A DNA stretch of 64,000 nucleotides from FACHB-T130 sp042747725 (lineage in GTDB: Bacteria > Cyanobacteriota > Cyanobacteriia > Cyanobacteriales > FACHB-T130), in the NCBI RefSeq assembly GCF_042747725.1, contig NZ_JBHZGO010000099.1:56068-120067 (forward strand), in the 5' to 3' direction. Below the pieces are notes generated by a model. It was not told where the DNA came from. It saw only the letters and a program-made list of their open reading frames with translations, and did not search any database. Every line of letters begins with the position of its first letter. Position 1 is the stretch's first letter. Shown here one piece after another: positions 1-8,935 of this stretch. Position numbers and translations under genes: made by a program.

Positions 1-797
1 TATTTACAGGGGGACAAAGCCTTTACGAAGCCAAGCGCCACCAGCACCCGAATGTCTACGCCTTTCCCAGTAGCATTGAGAGAGCGCACTTTGCCCAAGC
101 AAAAACTCTGACAGAAGAACCAGCCGATCAAATAAATATTCCCCACCCGCGTCTGGGATTCTTTGGGGTAATTGATGAGCGCATGGATCTTGAACTGCTG
201 AGTGGCATTGCCCAAGCGCGACCTGACTGGCATCTGGTTGTGATTGGCCCAGTCGTCAAAATAGATCCCCAAAATCTGCCCCAATACCCCAATATTCATT
301 ATCTGGGTGGTAAATCTTATCAAGAGTTGCCTGCATATATTGCTGGGTGGGATGTGGCGTTGTTGCCTTTTGCTCGTAACGAGTCAACCCGCTTTATTAG
401 TCCTACCAAAACTCCAGAATACCTCGCTGCTGGGAAGCCAGTCGTGTCTACCTCCATCCGGGATGTGATTCGTCCTTACGGGGAGATGGGTTTGGTGAAG
501 ATTGCAGATACAGTCGCCGATTTCGTTACCGCAGCCGAAGCAGCAATCAAGCAAAATCCTGATGAATCGGAATGGCTGAGTCAGGTAGATGCCTTCCTAG
601 GGCAGAATTCGTGGGATTCCACTTGGGCGCGGATGATGCAACTGGTGGACGGTGTAATGGACGACGCGAGTGTATCTCAAGAATTGCGCGATCGCCTTGC
701 CAAAACCTCAGCGTCAGAATTGGACAAGCGTGCAGGAGTTACCTCGGTTAACAAACCCAAACAAACATCCAAAAGCCAGTCCGCCCAAAGTGAATAA
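1..797 (+). CDS. Glycosyltransferase, C-terminal part (5' end outside window)
   Basis: The reading frame is open from base 3 at the window edge to TAA at 795-797, so the true start lies upstream. An internal ATG at 183 is not the start, because the upstream residues (FTGGQSLYEAK, then HPNVYAFPSSIERAHF) read as normal protein. These and the later ALLPF and SPTKTPEYLAAGKPVVS segments are typical of a GT-B fold group 1 glycosyltransferase C-terminal half, where the nucleotide-sugar donor binds. The last ~35 residues are Lys/Ser/Gln-rich and look disordered. It lies 136 bp upstream of the UDP-galactopyranose mutase gene, which suggests a role in assembling a Gal- or Galf-containing glycan. Acceptor and donor cannot be read from the sequence. 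Confidence 0.85.
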   Translation, partial: FTGGQSLYEAKRHQHPNVYAFPSSIERAHFAQAKTLTEEPADQINIPHPRLGFFGVIDERMDLELLSGIAQARPDWHLVVIGPVVKIDPQNLPQYPNIHYLGGKSYQELPAYIAGWDVALLPFARNESTRFISPTKTPEYLAAGKPVVSTSIRDVIRPYGEMGLVKIADTVADFVTAAEAAIKQNPDESEWLSQVDAFLGQNSWDSTWARMMQLVDGVMDDASVSQELRDRLAKTSASELDKRAGVTSVNKPKQTSKSQSAQSE

Positions 798-810
798 GGA
801 CTGGCTTTTT
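772..810 (+). terminator. Rho-independent terminator of the glycosyltransferase gene
   Basis: Perfect 11-bp stem (772-782 with 798-808) followed by a T run. The stop codon sits in the 15-nt loop, so the hairpin overlaps the end of the gene. This suggests glf at 934 has its own promoter. Confidence 0.8.
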
Positions 811-933
811 AGTTGAATTTCTGACTTTTCAGTTTTTCATTTTTACTTCCTACCCAAGGGTAGCCATTTCATTCCCCTTACTTGCGTAAGGATGTTAGCG
901 CCATATTGCTATTAAATAAGCGAGGCTTTTAGA

Positions 934-2160
934 ATGTTTGATTATCTTATTGTGGGTGCAGGGTTCGCTGGGAGTGTCCTTGCGGAACGGCTGGCGAGTC
1001 AGTCGGGCAAGAAGATTCTAATGGTTGATAAGCGATCGCACATTGGCGGCAACGCTTACGATCATTACGATGATGCAGGCGTTCTCGTACACAAATACGG
1101 TCCCCACATCTTTCACACCAACTCCCGCGAAGTCTTTGAGTACCTTTCCAACTTCACCGAGTGGCGATCCTACGAACACCGCGTCTTGGCAAGTGTAGAC
1201 GGTCAACTGGTGCCAATCCCCATCAACCTTGACACAGTTAACAAGCTTTACGGACTGAATCTCACCTCCTTTCAACTCGAAGAATTCTTTGCCTCGGTTG
1301 CTGAGAAAAAAGAATATATCCGCACCAGTGAAGATGTGGTTGTCAGCAAGGTGGGACGGGAATTGTACGAAAAATTCTTCCGGAACTACACCCGCAAGCA
1401 ATGGGGAATCGATCCCTCTGAACTCGATAAATCAGTCACCGCGCGGGTACCCACCCGCACCAATCGAGACGATCGATATTTCACCGATAGCTATCAGGCG
1501 ATGCCATTGCACGGCTATACCCGGATGTTCGAGAAGATGTTGGCTAACCCGAACATCAAAATCATGCTTAACACCGATTATCGGGAGATTCAGAAAGTCA
1601 TTCCGTATCGAGAAATGATTTACAGCGGACCCGTTGATGCTTACTTCGATTACCGCTACGGGAAGCTTCCCTACCGTTCCCTGGAATTCAAGCATGAAAC
1701 GCTCAACAAGCCTGTGCATCAATCAGCGCCAGTCGTCAACTACCCCAACGAGCATTTATACACTCGCATCACTGAATTCAAGTACCTGACAGGACAAGAA
1801 CACAATAAAACTAGCATCGTTTACGAGTTCCCCCGCGCCGAGGGAGATCCTTACTACCCGGTACCGCGCCCAGAAAATGCCGAACTCTACAAGAAATACA
1901 AGGCACTCGCTGATGCAACGTCGGGGGTGCATTTTGTAGGACGGTTGGCGACTTACAAGTATTACAACATGGATCAATGCGTGGCTCAGGCTCTCACCGT
2001 TTACAAACAGATTGGCACGAAACGCGAACCAGTCGTTTTAGAACCCGTAGAAGCGAGAAGCAACTACACCCAGAATGTTTCTCTCAATGAAATCGTTGAG
2101 CAACGCCCACAGACAGAAGTTGCAACCACAAATGGTCACGGAAAAGCGGTTAGTCATTAG
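934..2160 (+). CDS. glf: UDP-galactopyranose mutase
   Basis: 408 residues, the usual size for Glf. It interconverts UDP-galactopyranose and UDP-galactofuranose using reduced FAD in the cytoplasm. The N-terminus has the FAD dinucleotide-binding motif (LIVGAGFAGSVLAERLA), followed by IGGNAYDHYDDAGVLVHKYG, the conserved Glf signature, and a C-terminal FVGRLATYKYYNMDQCV segment of the FAD/substrate site. The last ~45 residues are an extra hydrophilic tail. The neighbours are a glycosyltransferase and a glycosidase/reductase fusion, so a galactofuranose-containing polysaccharide or glycolipid is a reasonable inference; no galactofuranosyltransferase is proven here. Confidence 0.95.
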   Translation: MFDYLIVGAGFAGSVLAERLASQSGKKILMVDKRSHIGGNAYDHYDDAGVLVHKYGPHIFHTNSREVFEYLSNFTEWRSYEHRVLASVDGQLVPIPINLDTVNKLYGLNLTSFQLEEFFASVAEKKEYIRTSEDVVVSKVGRELYEKFFRNYTRKQWGIDPSELDKSVTARVPTRTNRDDRYFTDSYQAMPLHGYTRMFEKMLANPNIKIMLNTDYREIQKVIPYREMIYSGPVDAYFDYRYGKLPYRSLEFKHETLNKPVHQSAPVVNYPNEHLYTRITEFKYLTGQEHNKTSIVYEFPRAEGDPYYPVPRPENAELYKKYKALADATSGVHFVGRLATYKYYNMDQCVAQALTVYKQIGTKREPVVLEPVEARSNYTQNVSLNEIVEQRPQTEVATTNGHGKAVSH

Positions 2161-2225
2161 TCATTAGTCAGTAGTCAACAGTCATGAGTCATTAGTGATT
2201 TGCTAATGACTAATGGTTGCTTGAC
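2150..2225. repeat. Short tandem repeats (TAGTCAT type) after glf
   Basis: Degenerate copies of TAGTCAT/TAGTCAG run from the glf stop codon into the intergenic region. A small hairpin (GTCATTAG 2188-2195 with CTAATGAC 2203-2210) sits inside and could act as a weak terminator. Heptamer-type repeats of this sort are common between cyanobacterial genes. Confidence 0.7.
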
Positions 2226-2324
2226 TCGTTTTTACTGCCATGAACGATGAATAAAAAATCAGAAACAATAGCCATGAGTAATGGGCTACTGACACTTCAT
2301 GCACAAATTAATTGGGGGTGAGGA

Positions 2325-4673
2325 ATGGTAAAAGCAGCATTAAATAGAGAATTAATAATTAGCAATTCTGAATTAGCTCAAAACTCACTAGCAAAGCGGC
2401 ACGAAGTGCTACCTAAAACTCAAAACTCAAAATTGGAGATGTGGGCTGGGGTAGAGTGTACCGTTAACCGCGTAGGCGATCGCTATTTCAACCAGTTGGA
2501 GCAAAACGGTCACAAAACGCGCTTAAGTGACCTTAATTTGTTTGCCGAACTCGGCGTGCGTGCCATCCGCTACCCCGTCCTCTGGGAACTAACCGCCCCC
2601 GATGGGCTAGAGTATGCCGATTGGTCTTGGGCGGATGAACGACTGGGACGTTTGCGAGAACTCGGTATCCGTCCCATTGTGGGTTTAGTTCACCACGGCA
2701 GCGGCCCTCATCATACTAGCCTGGTCGATCCCACCTTTGCCTCTAAGCTTGCCCAGTTCGCCCAAGCCGTGCAAGAGCGCTACCCGTGGGTGGAAAGTTA
2801 CACGCCTGTCAACGAGCCGCTCACTACAGCGCGTTTTAGCGGATTATACGGTCACTGGTATCCTCACGGTCGGGATAATTTAACTTTCGTGCAGGCGTTG
2901 TTGACGCAAATCCGCGCCACGATCCTCTCGATGCGGGCAATTCGCCAAGTTAACCCGAACGCAAAGCTGGTGCAAACGGAGGACTTGTGCAAGGTGTTCA
3001 GCACGCCACAGATGGCGTACCAAGCCGATTTTGAGAATGAGCGTCGCTGGCTGAGTTTCGATCTGCTGTATGGTCGAGTGAATCGCGCTCATCTGATGTG
3101 GGAATATCTGCGTTGGGTGGGGATTAGTGAAGCTGAACTGGAGTGGTTTTTAGAAAATCCCTGTCCGCCAGACATAATTGGGATTAACCACTACTTGACG
3201 AGCGATCGCTTTCTAGATGAGCGCCTAGAACGCTATCCCCAGTGGACGCACGGGGGAAATGAGCAGCAGCAGTACGCAGATGTCGAGGCAGTGCGAGTCC
3301 GTGCTGAAGGAATCGCCGGACCATACACGCTGCTCAAAGAGACATGGGAACGCTACGGCTTGCCAATTGCGGTCACTGAAGTCCATCACGGTTGCACCCG
3401 CGAGGAACAACTGCGCTGGCTCAAAGAGGTGTGGGAGGCAGCAACCAGTCTGCGTTCTGAAGGCATTGATGTGCGTGCCATCACCGCTTGGTCGCTCCTC
3501 GGTTCCTATGACTGGACTAGCTTAGTGACGAGGGCTGATGGTCATTACGAGCCGGGGGTGTTCGACTTGCGATCGCCCAAACCCCGCCCAACAGCGCTTG
3601 CCCAAATGCTGCGCGATTTGGCACGCGGCGAGATGCCCCACCACCCCCTTCTTGATGTGCCGGGATGGTGGCACAGACCCCAGCGACTGCTCTATCCACC
3701 CGTAGAGGAGAGCAAAGGCGCAGAGGAGCAGGGGCGCAAAAACCCAGAAACGCAAAAGCCAACAGATGCATTACACTCAGCACTCAGTCCTCAGCACCTC
3801 AGCACCTCAGCACTCCATTCTTCCTCACCGCGTGCGATCGCCATTATTGGAGCTACAGGGACGCTGGGGAAAGCTTTTGCTCGAATTTGCGACATCCGGG
3901 GTATACCCTATAAGCTCCTCAACCGTCAGGAACTGGATATTGCCGATCCGGCATCGGTTGATAAGGCACTGGCTGAACTCAAGCCTTGGGCGGTTGTAAA
4001 TGCTGCTGGATACGTTCGCGTAGACGATGCGGAGCGCGAACCGGATGCTTGTCGGCGCGAAAACGCGGTTGGTCCTGCAACTCTCGCGGCTGCTTGCGCG
4101 AGGCGGAAAGTGGCGCTGCTCACCTTCTCATCGGATCTTGTATTTGATGGGACTCGTGTTGCTCCTTATGTGGAGAGCGATGCCGTTGCACCGCTCAATG
4201 TGTATGGACGCAGCAAAGTAGAAGCCGAGTTGCGAGTTCTAGAGTTTCATCCCTCGTCGCTTGTCGTTCGCACCAGCGCCTTCTTCGGGCCGTGGGACGA
4301 GTACAACTTCATTACAATGGCACTCCGCACCCTAGCGGCAGGAAAACCCTTTATTGCGGCAGAAGATGCGGTCGTTTCACCAACCTATGTTCCGGATCTG
4401 GTCAATGCCAGTCTTGATCTCTTAATTGATAGCGAGAGCGGTTTGTGGCACATTGCGAACCCTGGTGAGAGTTCTTGGGCAGACTTGGCACGGTTTGCCG
4501 CCAAGCAAGCAGGTTTCGATGCTACCCAAATTGAAGCTTGTCCCATGCAAGCGCTCAGGCTATTGGCACCGCGCCCAATCTACAGCGTTTTGGGCAGCGA
4601 ACGGGGGGTACTGTTACCGTCGCTGGAAAATGCGATCGCCCGCTACTTCCATGAATCCAAGATTTCCCTGTAA
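2325..4673 (+). CDS. Fusion: GH1-like glycosidase + RmlD-like dTDP-4-dehydrorhamnose reductase
   Basis: 782 residues with two enzyme domains. Residues ~39-440 resemble family 1 glycoside hydrolases: the acid/base motif is TPVNEP (Glu164) and the nucleophile segment is AVTEVHHG (Glu352), where classical members have TENG. Residues ~503-775 are an RmlD/SDR-type NAD(P) domain with GATGTLG (~509-515) and the catalytic YGRSK (Tyr627, Lys631). The ~55-residue linker is Ser/His/Gln-rich and is encoded partly by short repeats. The first 38 residues also look repeat-derived; an ATG at 2439 (MWAGVE) begins the conserved part, but it lacks a spaced RBS, whereas GGGGGTGAGGA precedes 2325. Substrates are not determinable. 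It probably works on a deoxy- or galacto-sugar made or recycled with Glf, GalT and the GH2 enzyme nearby. Confidence 0.85.
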   Translation: MVKAALNRELIISNSELAQNSLAKRHEVLPKTQNSKLEMWAGVECTVNRVGDRYFNQLEQNGHKTRLSDLNLFAELGVRAIRYPVLWELTAPDGLEYADWSWADERLGRLRELGIRPIVGLVHHGSGPHHTSLVDPTFASKLAQFAQAVQERYPWVESYTPVNEPLTTARFSGLYGHWYPHGRDNLTFVQALLTQIRATILSMRAIRQVNPNAKLVQTEDLCKVFSTPQMAYQADFENERRWLSFDLLYGRVNRAHLMWEYLRWVGISEAELEWFLENPCPPDIIGINHYLTSDRFLDERLERYPQWTHGGNEQQQYADVEAVRVRAEGIAGPYTLLKETWERYGLPIAVTEVHHGCTREEQLRWLKEVWEAATSLRSEGIDVRAITAWSLLGSYDWTSLVTRADGHYEPGVFDLRSPKPRPTALAQMLRDLARGEMPHHPLLDVPGWWHRPQRLLYPPVEESKGAEEQGRKNPETQKPTDALHSALSPQHLSTSALHSSSPRAIAIIGATGTLGKAFARICDIRGIPYKLLNRQELDIADPASVDKALAELKPWAVVNAAGYVRVDDAEREPDACRRENAVGPATLAAACARRKVALLTFSSDLVFDGTRVAPYVESDAVAPLNVYGRSKVEAELRVLEFHPSSLVVRTSAFFGPWDEYNFITMALRTLAAGKPFIAAEDAVVSPTYVPDLVNASLDLLIDSESGLWHIANPGESSWADLARFAAKQAGFDATQIEACPMQALRLLAPRPIYSVLGSERGVLLPSLENAIARYFHESKISL
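2414..2434. repeat. Translated heptamer repeat (CAAAACT)
   Basis: Three consecutive copies of an AAAACTC/CAAAACT heptamer lie inside the N-terminal coding region of the GH1-RmlD gene. The same heptamer, in the other orientation, is translated in nrtD (40700-40727). Confidence 0.6.
3770..3825. repeat. CTCAGCAC-type short repeat encoding the interdomain linker
   Basis: Repeated CTCAGCACC/CACTCAGT units encode the Ser/Gln/His-rich linker between the GH1 and RmlD domains. The sequence looks like intergenic short tandem repeat captured into the reading frame. Confidence 0.6.
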
Positions 4674-4745
4674 AGATCGCTACTTTAATTCACTTTATGG
4701 TGGGCACTTCCCACCTTACTCCATTTAGTCATTGAGGCTTTTAAG

Positions 4746-5168
4746 ATGAACGTTCTTTTTAAAATCGTTAAGTCCCCAGATATTTTTGATAGCTCTAAAG
4801 CAGCTCAGTTTCATCAAGAAATTGAGAATCTAGTCGATGCGGGAGTCAAACTTGTTCTACTCGACCTCAAAAATGTCACTTTTATCAGTAGTTCTGGCTT
4901 AATGGCTCTCGTTTCAATTGTCAGGCTTACCAGATCCACGGGTTGCAAACTTTTACTTTATTCCAAGAGCGAACAGGTCAGAATTTTATTGGAGATGACG
5001 GGTTTAGAGCAAGTTTTGGAAACCTTTAATAATTCGGAAGAATTTCCAAATTTAGGAAGCCTAGCGCGAACTAATCTTAATCCAATATCAGACCCATTGC
5101 CAAAGCCAGTATATTCCCCCAAACTGAAGTCTACCAGCTCGCCAATCCAGCCTGCTTCCGCACGTTAA
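4746..5168 (+). CDS. STAS-domain protein, anti-sigma factor antagonist type
   Basis: 140 residues. Residues ~10-105 form a STAS domain: a beta strand (VKLVLLDLKNVTFI) followed by SSSGLMALVSIVRL, where the second Ser of the usual D-S-S-G loop is the expected phosphorylation site; here the Asp is replaced by Ser. The C-terminal ~35 residues are Pro/Ser-rich. Such proteins bind and release anti-sigma kinases in partner-switching regulation. No RsbW-type kinase or PP2C phosphatase is adjacent, so its partner is unknown. It follows the GH1-RmlD gene by 72 bp and could share its transcript. Confidence 0.8.
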   Translation: MNVLFKIVKSPDIFDSSKAAQFHQEIENLVDAGVKLVLLDLKNVTFISSSGLMALVSIVRLTRSTGCKLLLYSKSEQVRILLEMTGLEQVLETFNNSEEFPNLGSLARTNLNPISDPLPKPVYSPKLKSTSSPIQPASAR

Positions 5169-5169
5169 A

Positions 5170-5537
5170 TCGTTTGTTTCTCGCTATTTGCCTCCAGAAT
5201 TGGAGCGTGTGTTCCTTCGGATTACCGGCGATACTTTAGTTAACCAGTAACTGAAGGAAATTCCTCAGCGGTATTCTGATATTGATTTGACTTTGCTGCA
5301 CTTGTGTGGAACAAAAGCATTCAGAATTCTTCTGACAATGGATGCCAAGCAAGGAGTAAAGGCAATTCAAGCGATCGCTCGCCGCACGCCATCCCAATTC
5401 ACTACAACGAATACACGATTTTTAAATCGCCGTTAGAGGATTTTATGCAGGTTGTTATCGCAGCGGGACTCGAACAAAAAGTCAGGTATCTCAGTCACGG
5501 CGAGACTGACAATTTTGAGGTGCCGATAACACAGTAA
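5170..5537 (+). pseudogene. Remnant of an MBL-fold metal-dependent hydrolase
   Basis: Two overlapping frames together read as the C-terminal part of a metallo-beta-lactamase-fold hydrolase. Frame one gives RITGDTLVNQ, an in-frame TAA at 5248-5250, then LKEIPQRYSDIDLTLLHL and LLTMDAKQGVKAIQAIARR. Near 5388 the reading shifts to another frame giving IPIHYNEYTIFKSPLEDF and YLSHGETDNFEVP, ending at 5537. The order of segments matches the family end to end, so this is a single gene broken by a stop and a frameshift. The N-terminal half with the HxHxDH metal motif is absent. Confidence 0.75.
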
Positions 5538-5807
5538 CCGGATGTATTGCGTGAGACGCAACATACTTTTATCCTGAAAAGATTACCAAAATGGTGTAGT
5601 CATGACTATAGCCATTACTTATCCTCTAAATGGCATCAAATAGCCCTAGTCGTTAAGTTGGATTTTTGCTGGAAACAAATTAAAACTTAAATTGCTCAAA
5701 TCCAGACTGTGTAGACATTTAAACAATTTTATATAAAATAACCAAAAACAGTTAATAGTCGGATCTTTATGGGTAATCTAGATATATAACCTTGGATAGA
5801 TGACTAT
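5538..5807. other. Intergenic, AT-rich leader before the GH2 gene
   Basis: No gene recognised. The last ~120 bp are AT-rich and probably contain the promoter for the GH2-galT pair, but I cannot point to a convincing -35/-10. Confidence 0.4.
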
Positions 5808-7781
5808 ATGCACTCTTTGGGGAAGTGGCTGGAAAATTGTTATGTCGCATCTGGCGGCGCTACTCAGTCTGATTTTGAGCAGCTCGAAAGAGCGTATCCG
5901 CGTCCGCAGTTACAGCGATCGCACTGGATTTGTCTCAACGGCTCCTGGAAGTTTACCTATGACGATGATGGGAAAATAACTCGACCCTCAGATATTCCTG
6001 AGTGGACGCATACAATTGAAGTTCCCTTCGCTCCAGAATCCTCAAAAAGTGGCATTGGCGACACGGGTTTTCACGCAAACTGCTGGTATGAGCGGGAATT
6101 TAACATCGTCAAGGGTGAAGGTCGGGTGCTTCTCCACTTCGGGGCGGTAGATTATCGTGCCCGCGTGTGGATCAACGGTCAATTTATGGCTGACCATGAA
6201 GGCGGACATACTCCCTTCAGCATCGATATTACGCCAGTATTTAATGAAAACGGGCCGCAACGGATAACAGTCTGGGCGCAAGACGACCCCCAGGACTTAG
6301 CGAAACCGCGTGGTAAGCAAGATTGGCAACTGGAACCGCACAGTATTTGGTACCCGCGCACCACTGGGATTTGGCAGACCGTTTGGGCAGAGATCGTTCC
6401 TTCAACTTATATTGAGCGCATCCGCTGGACGCCGCACTTTGAGCGTTGGGAGATTGGCTTTGAAGCTTTTGTAGCGGGTGAACAGTGCGATGGCATTGAG
6501 GTGAAGGTAAAACTAACTGTTGGCTGCCAGTTGCTAGTCAACGATACCTATGAAGTAATCCACGGGGAGATTCACCGACGCATTGCCCTTTCTGACCCTG
6601 GCATTGACGACTACCGCAACGAGTTGCTGTGGAGTCCGGAGAAGCCAACTTTGATCGATGCGGAGGTGCAGTTGTGGTCTAATGGCGAGTTGCTGGATGA
6701 AATCAAGTCTTATACCGCAATGCGGACGGTGGGAATCCAGCGCGATCGCTTTATGCTCAATGGTCGTCCCTACTATCTGCGACTGGTTCTAGACCAAGGC
6801 TATTGGCCTGAGACTCTGATGACCGCACCTTCCGATGAAGCGTTGCGGCGCGATGTTGAGCTAGTCAAAGCAATGGGATTCAACGGGGTTCGCAAGCACC
6901 AAAAGATTGAAGACCCCCGCTTCTTGTATTGGGCAGATGTGCTAGGACTGATGGTTTGGGAAGAAATGCCCAGCGCCTATCGCTTCTCGCCTAAAGCGGT
7001 GGAACGGATTACTAAGGAGTGGACTGAGGTCATTGAACGCGATGCCAGCCATCCTTGCGTTGTCGTCTGGGTGCCCTTCAACGAATCTTGGGGCGTTCCC
7101 GACTTGACGGCGACGGAAGCCCACCAGCACTGCGTCCAAGCACTGTATCACTTGACCAAGACTCTTGACCCGACTCGCCCTGTCATCGGCAACGACGGCT
7201 GGGAGAGTGCGGCAACTGATATCCTGGCTATCCACGATTATGATAATAAGCCGACTCGGTTGGCAAAGCGCTATGGCCCAGAGGTGAAGCTATCAGACCT
7301 CTTCGATCGCCAGCGTCCGGGTGGGCGCGTTCTAACGCTGGACGGCTATCCCCATCAAGGACAGCCGATCATGCTGACTGAGTTTGGCGGCATTGCTTAT
7401 GCGGGTCGGGAAGATAAAAAAGCTTGGGGATATGTGCGTTCCCATGATGTCTCCGAACTGCAAATCAGGTATACGGCGCTACTAGATGTGGTGAACAGAG
7501 TCGAATTATTTAGCGGTTTTTGTTACACCCAGTTGACGGATACCTACCAGGAAGCTAACGGACTGCTATATGCCGACCGAACTCCGAAATTCCCCTTAGA
7601 AGCGATCGCATATGCGACTCTAGGCAGGGGTGAGGAAGACGAAGAGGACGTTATGCTCACAACAGTTAAAGCTGCATGGCGGCAAGAGGAAAATGTATTC
7701 CCAGGAGCTGTTGAAGCCGGATGGTCGCAAGCTGATTCTATACAGCAGATTCCCCATTGCGGAGGAAATTACAACCACTAG
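5808..7781 (+). CDS. Glycoside hydrolase family 2 protein (beta-galactosidase/glucuronidase-like)
   Basis: 657 residues with the GH2 order: N-terminal jelly-roll sugar-binding domain (~60-230, with WICLNGSWKF and YEREFNI), an Ig-like domain (~230-330), and a TIM barrel (~335-610). The acid/base motif is VPFNESWG (Glu426) and the nucleophile is MLTEFGG (Glu525); both catalytic Glu are present, so it should be active as a retaining beta-glycosidase. No signal peptide is visible, which suggests cytoplasmic action. Its last ~30 codons overlap the start of galT in another frame. Proximity to galT makes beta-galactoside cleavage feeding galactose metabolism a plausible role, but the sugar specificity is inferred. 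Confidence 0.88.
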   Translation: MHSLGKWLENCYVASGGATQSDFEQLERAYPRPQLQRSHWICLNGSWKFTYDDDGKITRPSDIPEWTHTIEVPFAPESSKSGIGDTGFHANCWYEREFNIVKGEGRVLLHFGAVDYRARVWINGQFMADHEGGHTPFSIDITPVFNENGPQRITVWAQDDPQDLAKPRGKQDWQLEPHSIWYPRTTGIWQTVWAEIVPSTYIERIRWTPHFERWEIGFEAFVAGEQCDGIEVKVKLTVGCQLLVNDTYEVIHGEIHRRIALSDPGIDDYRNELLWSPEKPTLIDAEVQLWSNGELLDEIKSYTAMRTVGIQRDRFMLNGRPYYLRLVLDQGYWPETLMTAPSDEALRRDVELVKAMGFNGVRKHQKIEDPRFLYWADVLGLMVWEEMPSAYRFSPKAVERITKEWTEVIERDASHPCVVVWVPFNESWGVPDLTATEAHQHCVQALYHLTKTLDPTRPVIGNDGWESAATDILAIHDYDNKPTRLAKRYGPEVKLSDLFDRQRPGGRVLTLDGYPHQGQPIMLTEFGGIAYAGREDKKAWGYVRSHDVSELQIRYTALLDVVNRVELFSGFCYTQLTDTYQEANGLLYADRTPKFPLEAIAYATLGRGEEDEEDVMLTTVKAAWRQEENVFPGAVEAGWSQADSIQQIPHCGGNYNH

Positions 7782-8793
7782 CCCTAGTAATGAACCAGTC
7801 GCCGCGAATCCTCACCTGCGCTGGCATCCGTTGCGGGGCGAATGGGTTGCTTATGCAAGTCACCGTCAGGGGCGGACTTTTATGCCGCCCCCAGAATACA
7901 ATCCGCTTTCCCCCACCAAAGATCCTCAGTTTCCGACAGAACTCCCCCAAGGGAAATATGATATGGCGGTGTTCGACAACCGCTTTCCCTCAATGGCTTT
8001 GACGGCGCACGATCCACCTGCCAGCATTGTGCAAACTCTCCCGGCAAACGGCGCGTGCGAAGTGGTGGTATTTACGCAAGATCCGCAAGCTTCCCTCGGT
8101 TCCCTGGAATTAGATCAATTGGAGTTATTGTTGCAAGTTTGGGGCGATCGCACTCGCGCTTTGGGCGAAACGCCGCAGATTCAGTATGTACTGCCCTTCG
8201 AGAACAAAGGGGTTGAGATGGGGGTGACTCTGCAGCATCCCCACGGGCAAATCTACGCCTATCCCTTTGTCCCACCCGTCCCAGCGCGGATGTTAGAGAG
8301 GCAACAAGCTTATTATCAGGAGCATCAGCGGGGTTTACTGCAAGATTTGATCCAAAAAGAGATTTTGGATAACCAGCGAATTATTTATCTAGATGAGGAA
8401 GCGATCGCCTTTGTCCCCGCTTTCGCCCGTTACCCTTACGAAGTCTGGATTGCCCCGATTCAGCCCGTCGCTACATTTGTGGATCTGAGGGCACAACAGC
8501 GTCAAGGACTCGCCAAAGCCTTAAAAACTGTCACTCTCAAGTATGACGGCTTGTGGAATCGTCCTTTCCCTTACTTGATGGCGTGGTTCCAAGCACCCAC
8601 AGATGGAAATCCGCACCCAGAAGCACACTTGCACGCAGAGTTGTATCCTCCCTATCGGACTCAGGATCGGCTCAAGTATCTGGCGGGAACCGAACTAGCC
8701 GCAGGAATGTTTGCGAATGATGCGCTTCCGGAGGAGAAGGCGAAGGAGTTACAAGCTGTCGCGATCGCACTTGAAAATCCCCTGCGGTTGTGA
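7693..8793 (+). CDS. galT: Galactose-1-phosphate uridylyltransferase
   Basis: 366 residues from the ATG at 7693, chosen because MYSQELLKPDGRKL is the conserved beginning; the frame is open to an earlier ATG at 7630, but those residues are not family-like. GAGGAAA lies just before the start. The HIT-family active site HPH is present (QHPHGQ, His182 and His184), with the histidine after Pro expected to form the uridylyl intermediate. A C-terminal HPEAHLHAELYPP segment carries further conserved histidines. It exchanges UMP between UDP-glucose and galactose-1-phosphate. The first 89 bp overlap the end of the GH2 gene, which implies translational coupling. Confidence 0.92.
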   Translation: MYSQELLKPDGRKLILYSRFPIAEEITTTSPSNEPVAANPHLRWHPLRGEWVAYASHRQGRTFMPPPEYNPLSPTKDPQFPTELPQGKYDMAVFDNRFPSMALTAHDPPASIVQTLPANGACEVVVFTQDPQASLGSLELDQLELLLQVWGDRTRALGETPQIQYVLPFENKGVEMGVTLQHPHGQIYAYPFVPPVPARMLERQQAYYQEHQRGLLQDLIQKEILDNQRIIYLDEEAIAFVPAFARYPYEVWIAPIQPVATFVDLRAQQRQGLAKALKTVTLKYDGLWNRPFPYLMAWFQAPTDGNPHPEAHLHAELYPPYRTQDRLKYLAGTELAAGMFANDALPEEKAKELQAVAIALENPLRL

Positions 8794-8813
8794 AATTAAA
8801 ACTTAACACCCTT

Positions 8814-8852
8814 CCCACCTCTCCCTAACCCTCTCCTAACAGGAAAGGGAAG
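8814..8852. repeat. Degenerate CTCCCTAACCCTCTCCTA repeat
   Basis: Copy of the dispersed palindromic repeat whose translated form reads SPPTPLLPGEG. Related copies lie at 16881-16925 (inside a gene) and 63804-63845. Confidence 0.6.
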
Positions 8853-8889
8853 CGGAATAAATATTTTTATACGGGGAAGAACTCCGGTT

Positions 8890-8918
8890 CCCCTCCCCGA
8901 AACGGAGAGGGGTTTTTT
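8890..8918 (+). terminator. Terminator hairpin after galT
   Basis: CCCCTCCCCG (8890-8899), loop AAA, CGGAGAGGGG (8903-8912), then six T. One mismatch in the 10-bp stem. It ends 17 bp before the next gene, so that gene probably has a start site further downstream or partial readthrough. Confidence 0.75.
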
Positions 8919-8935
8919 GGTGTAAAAGGTGAGTT

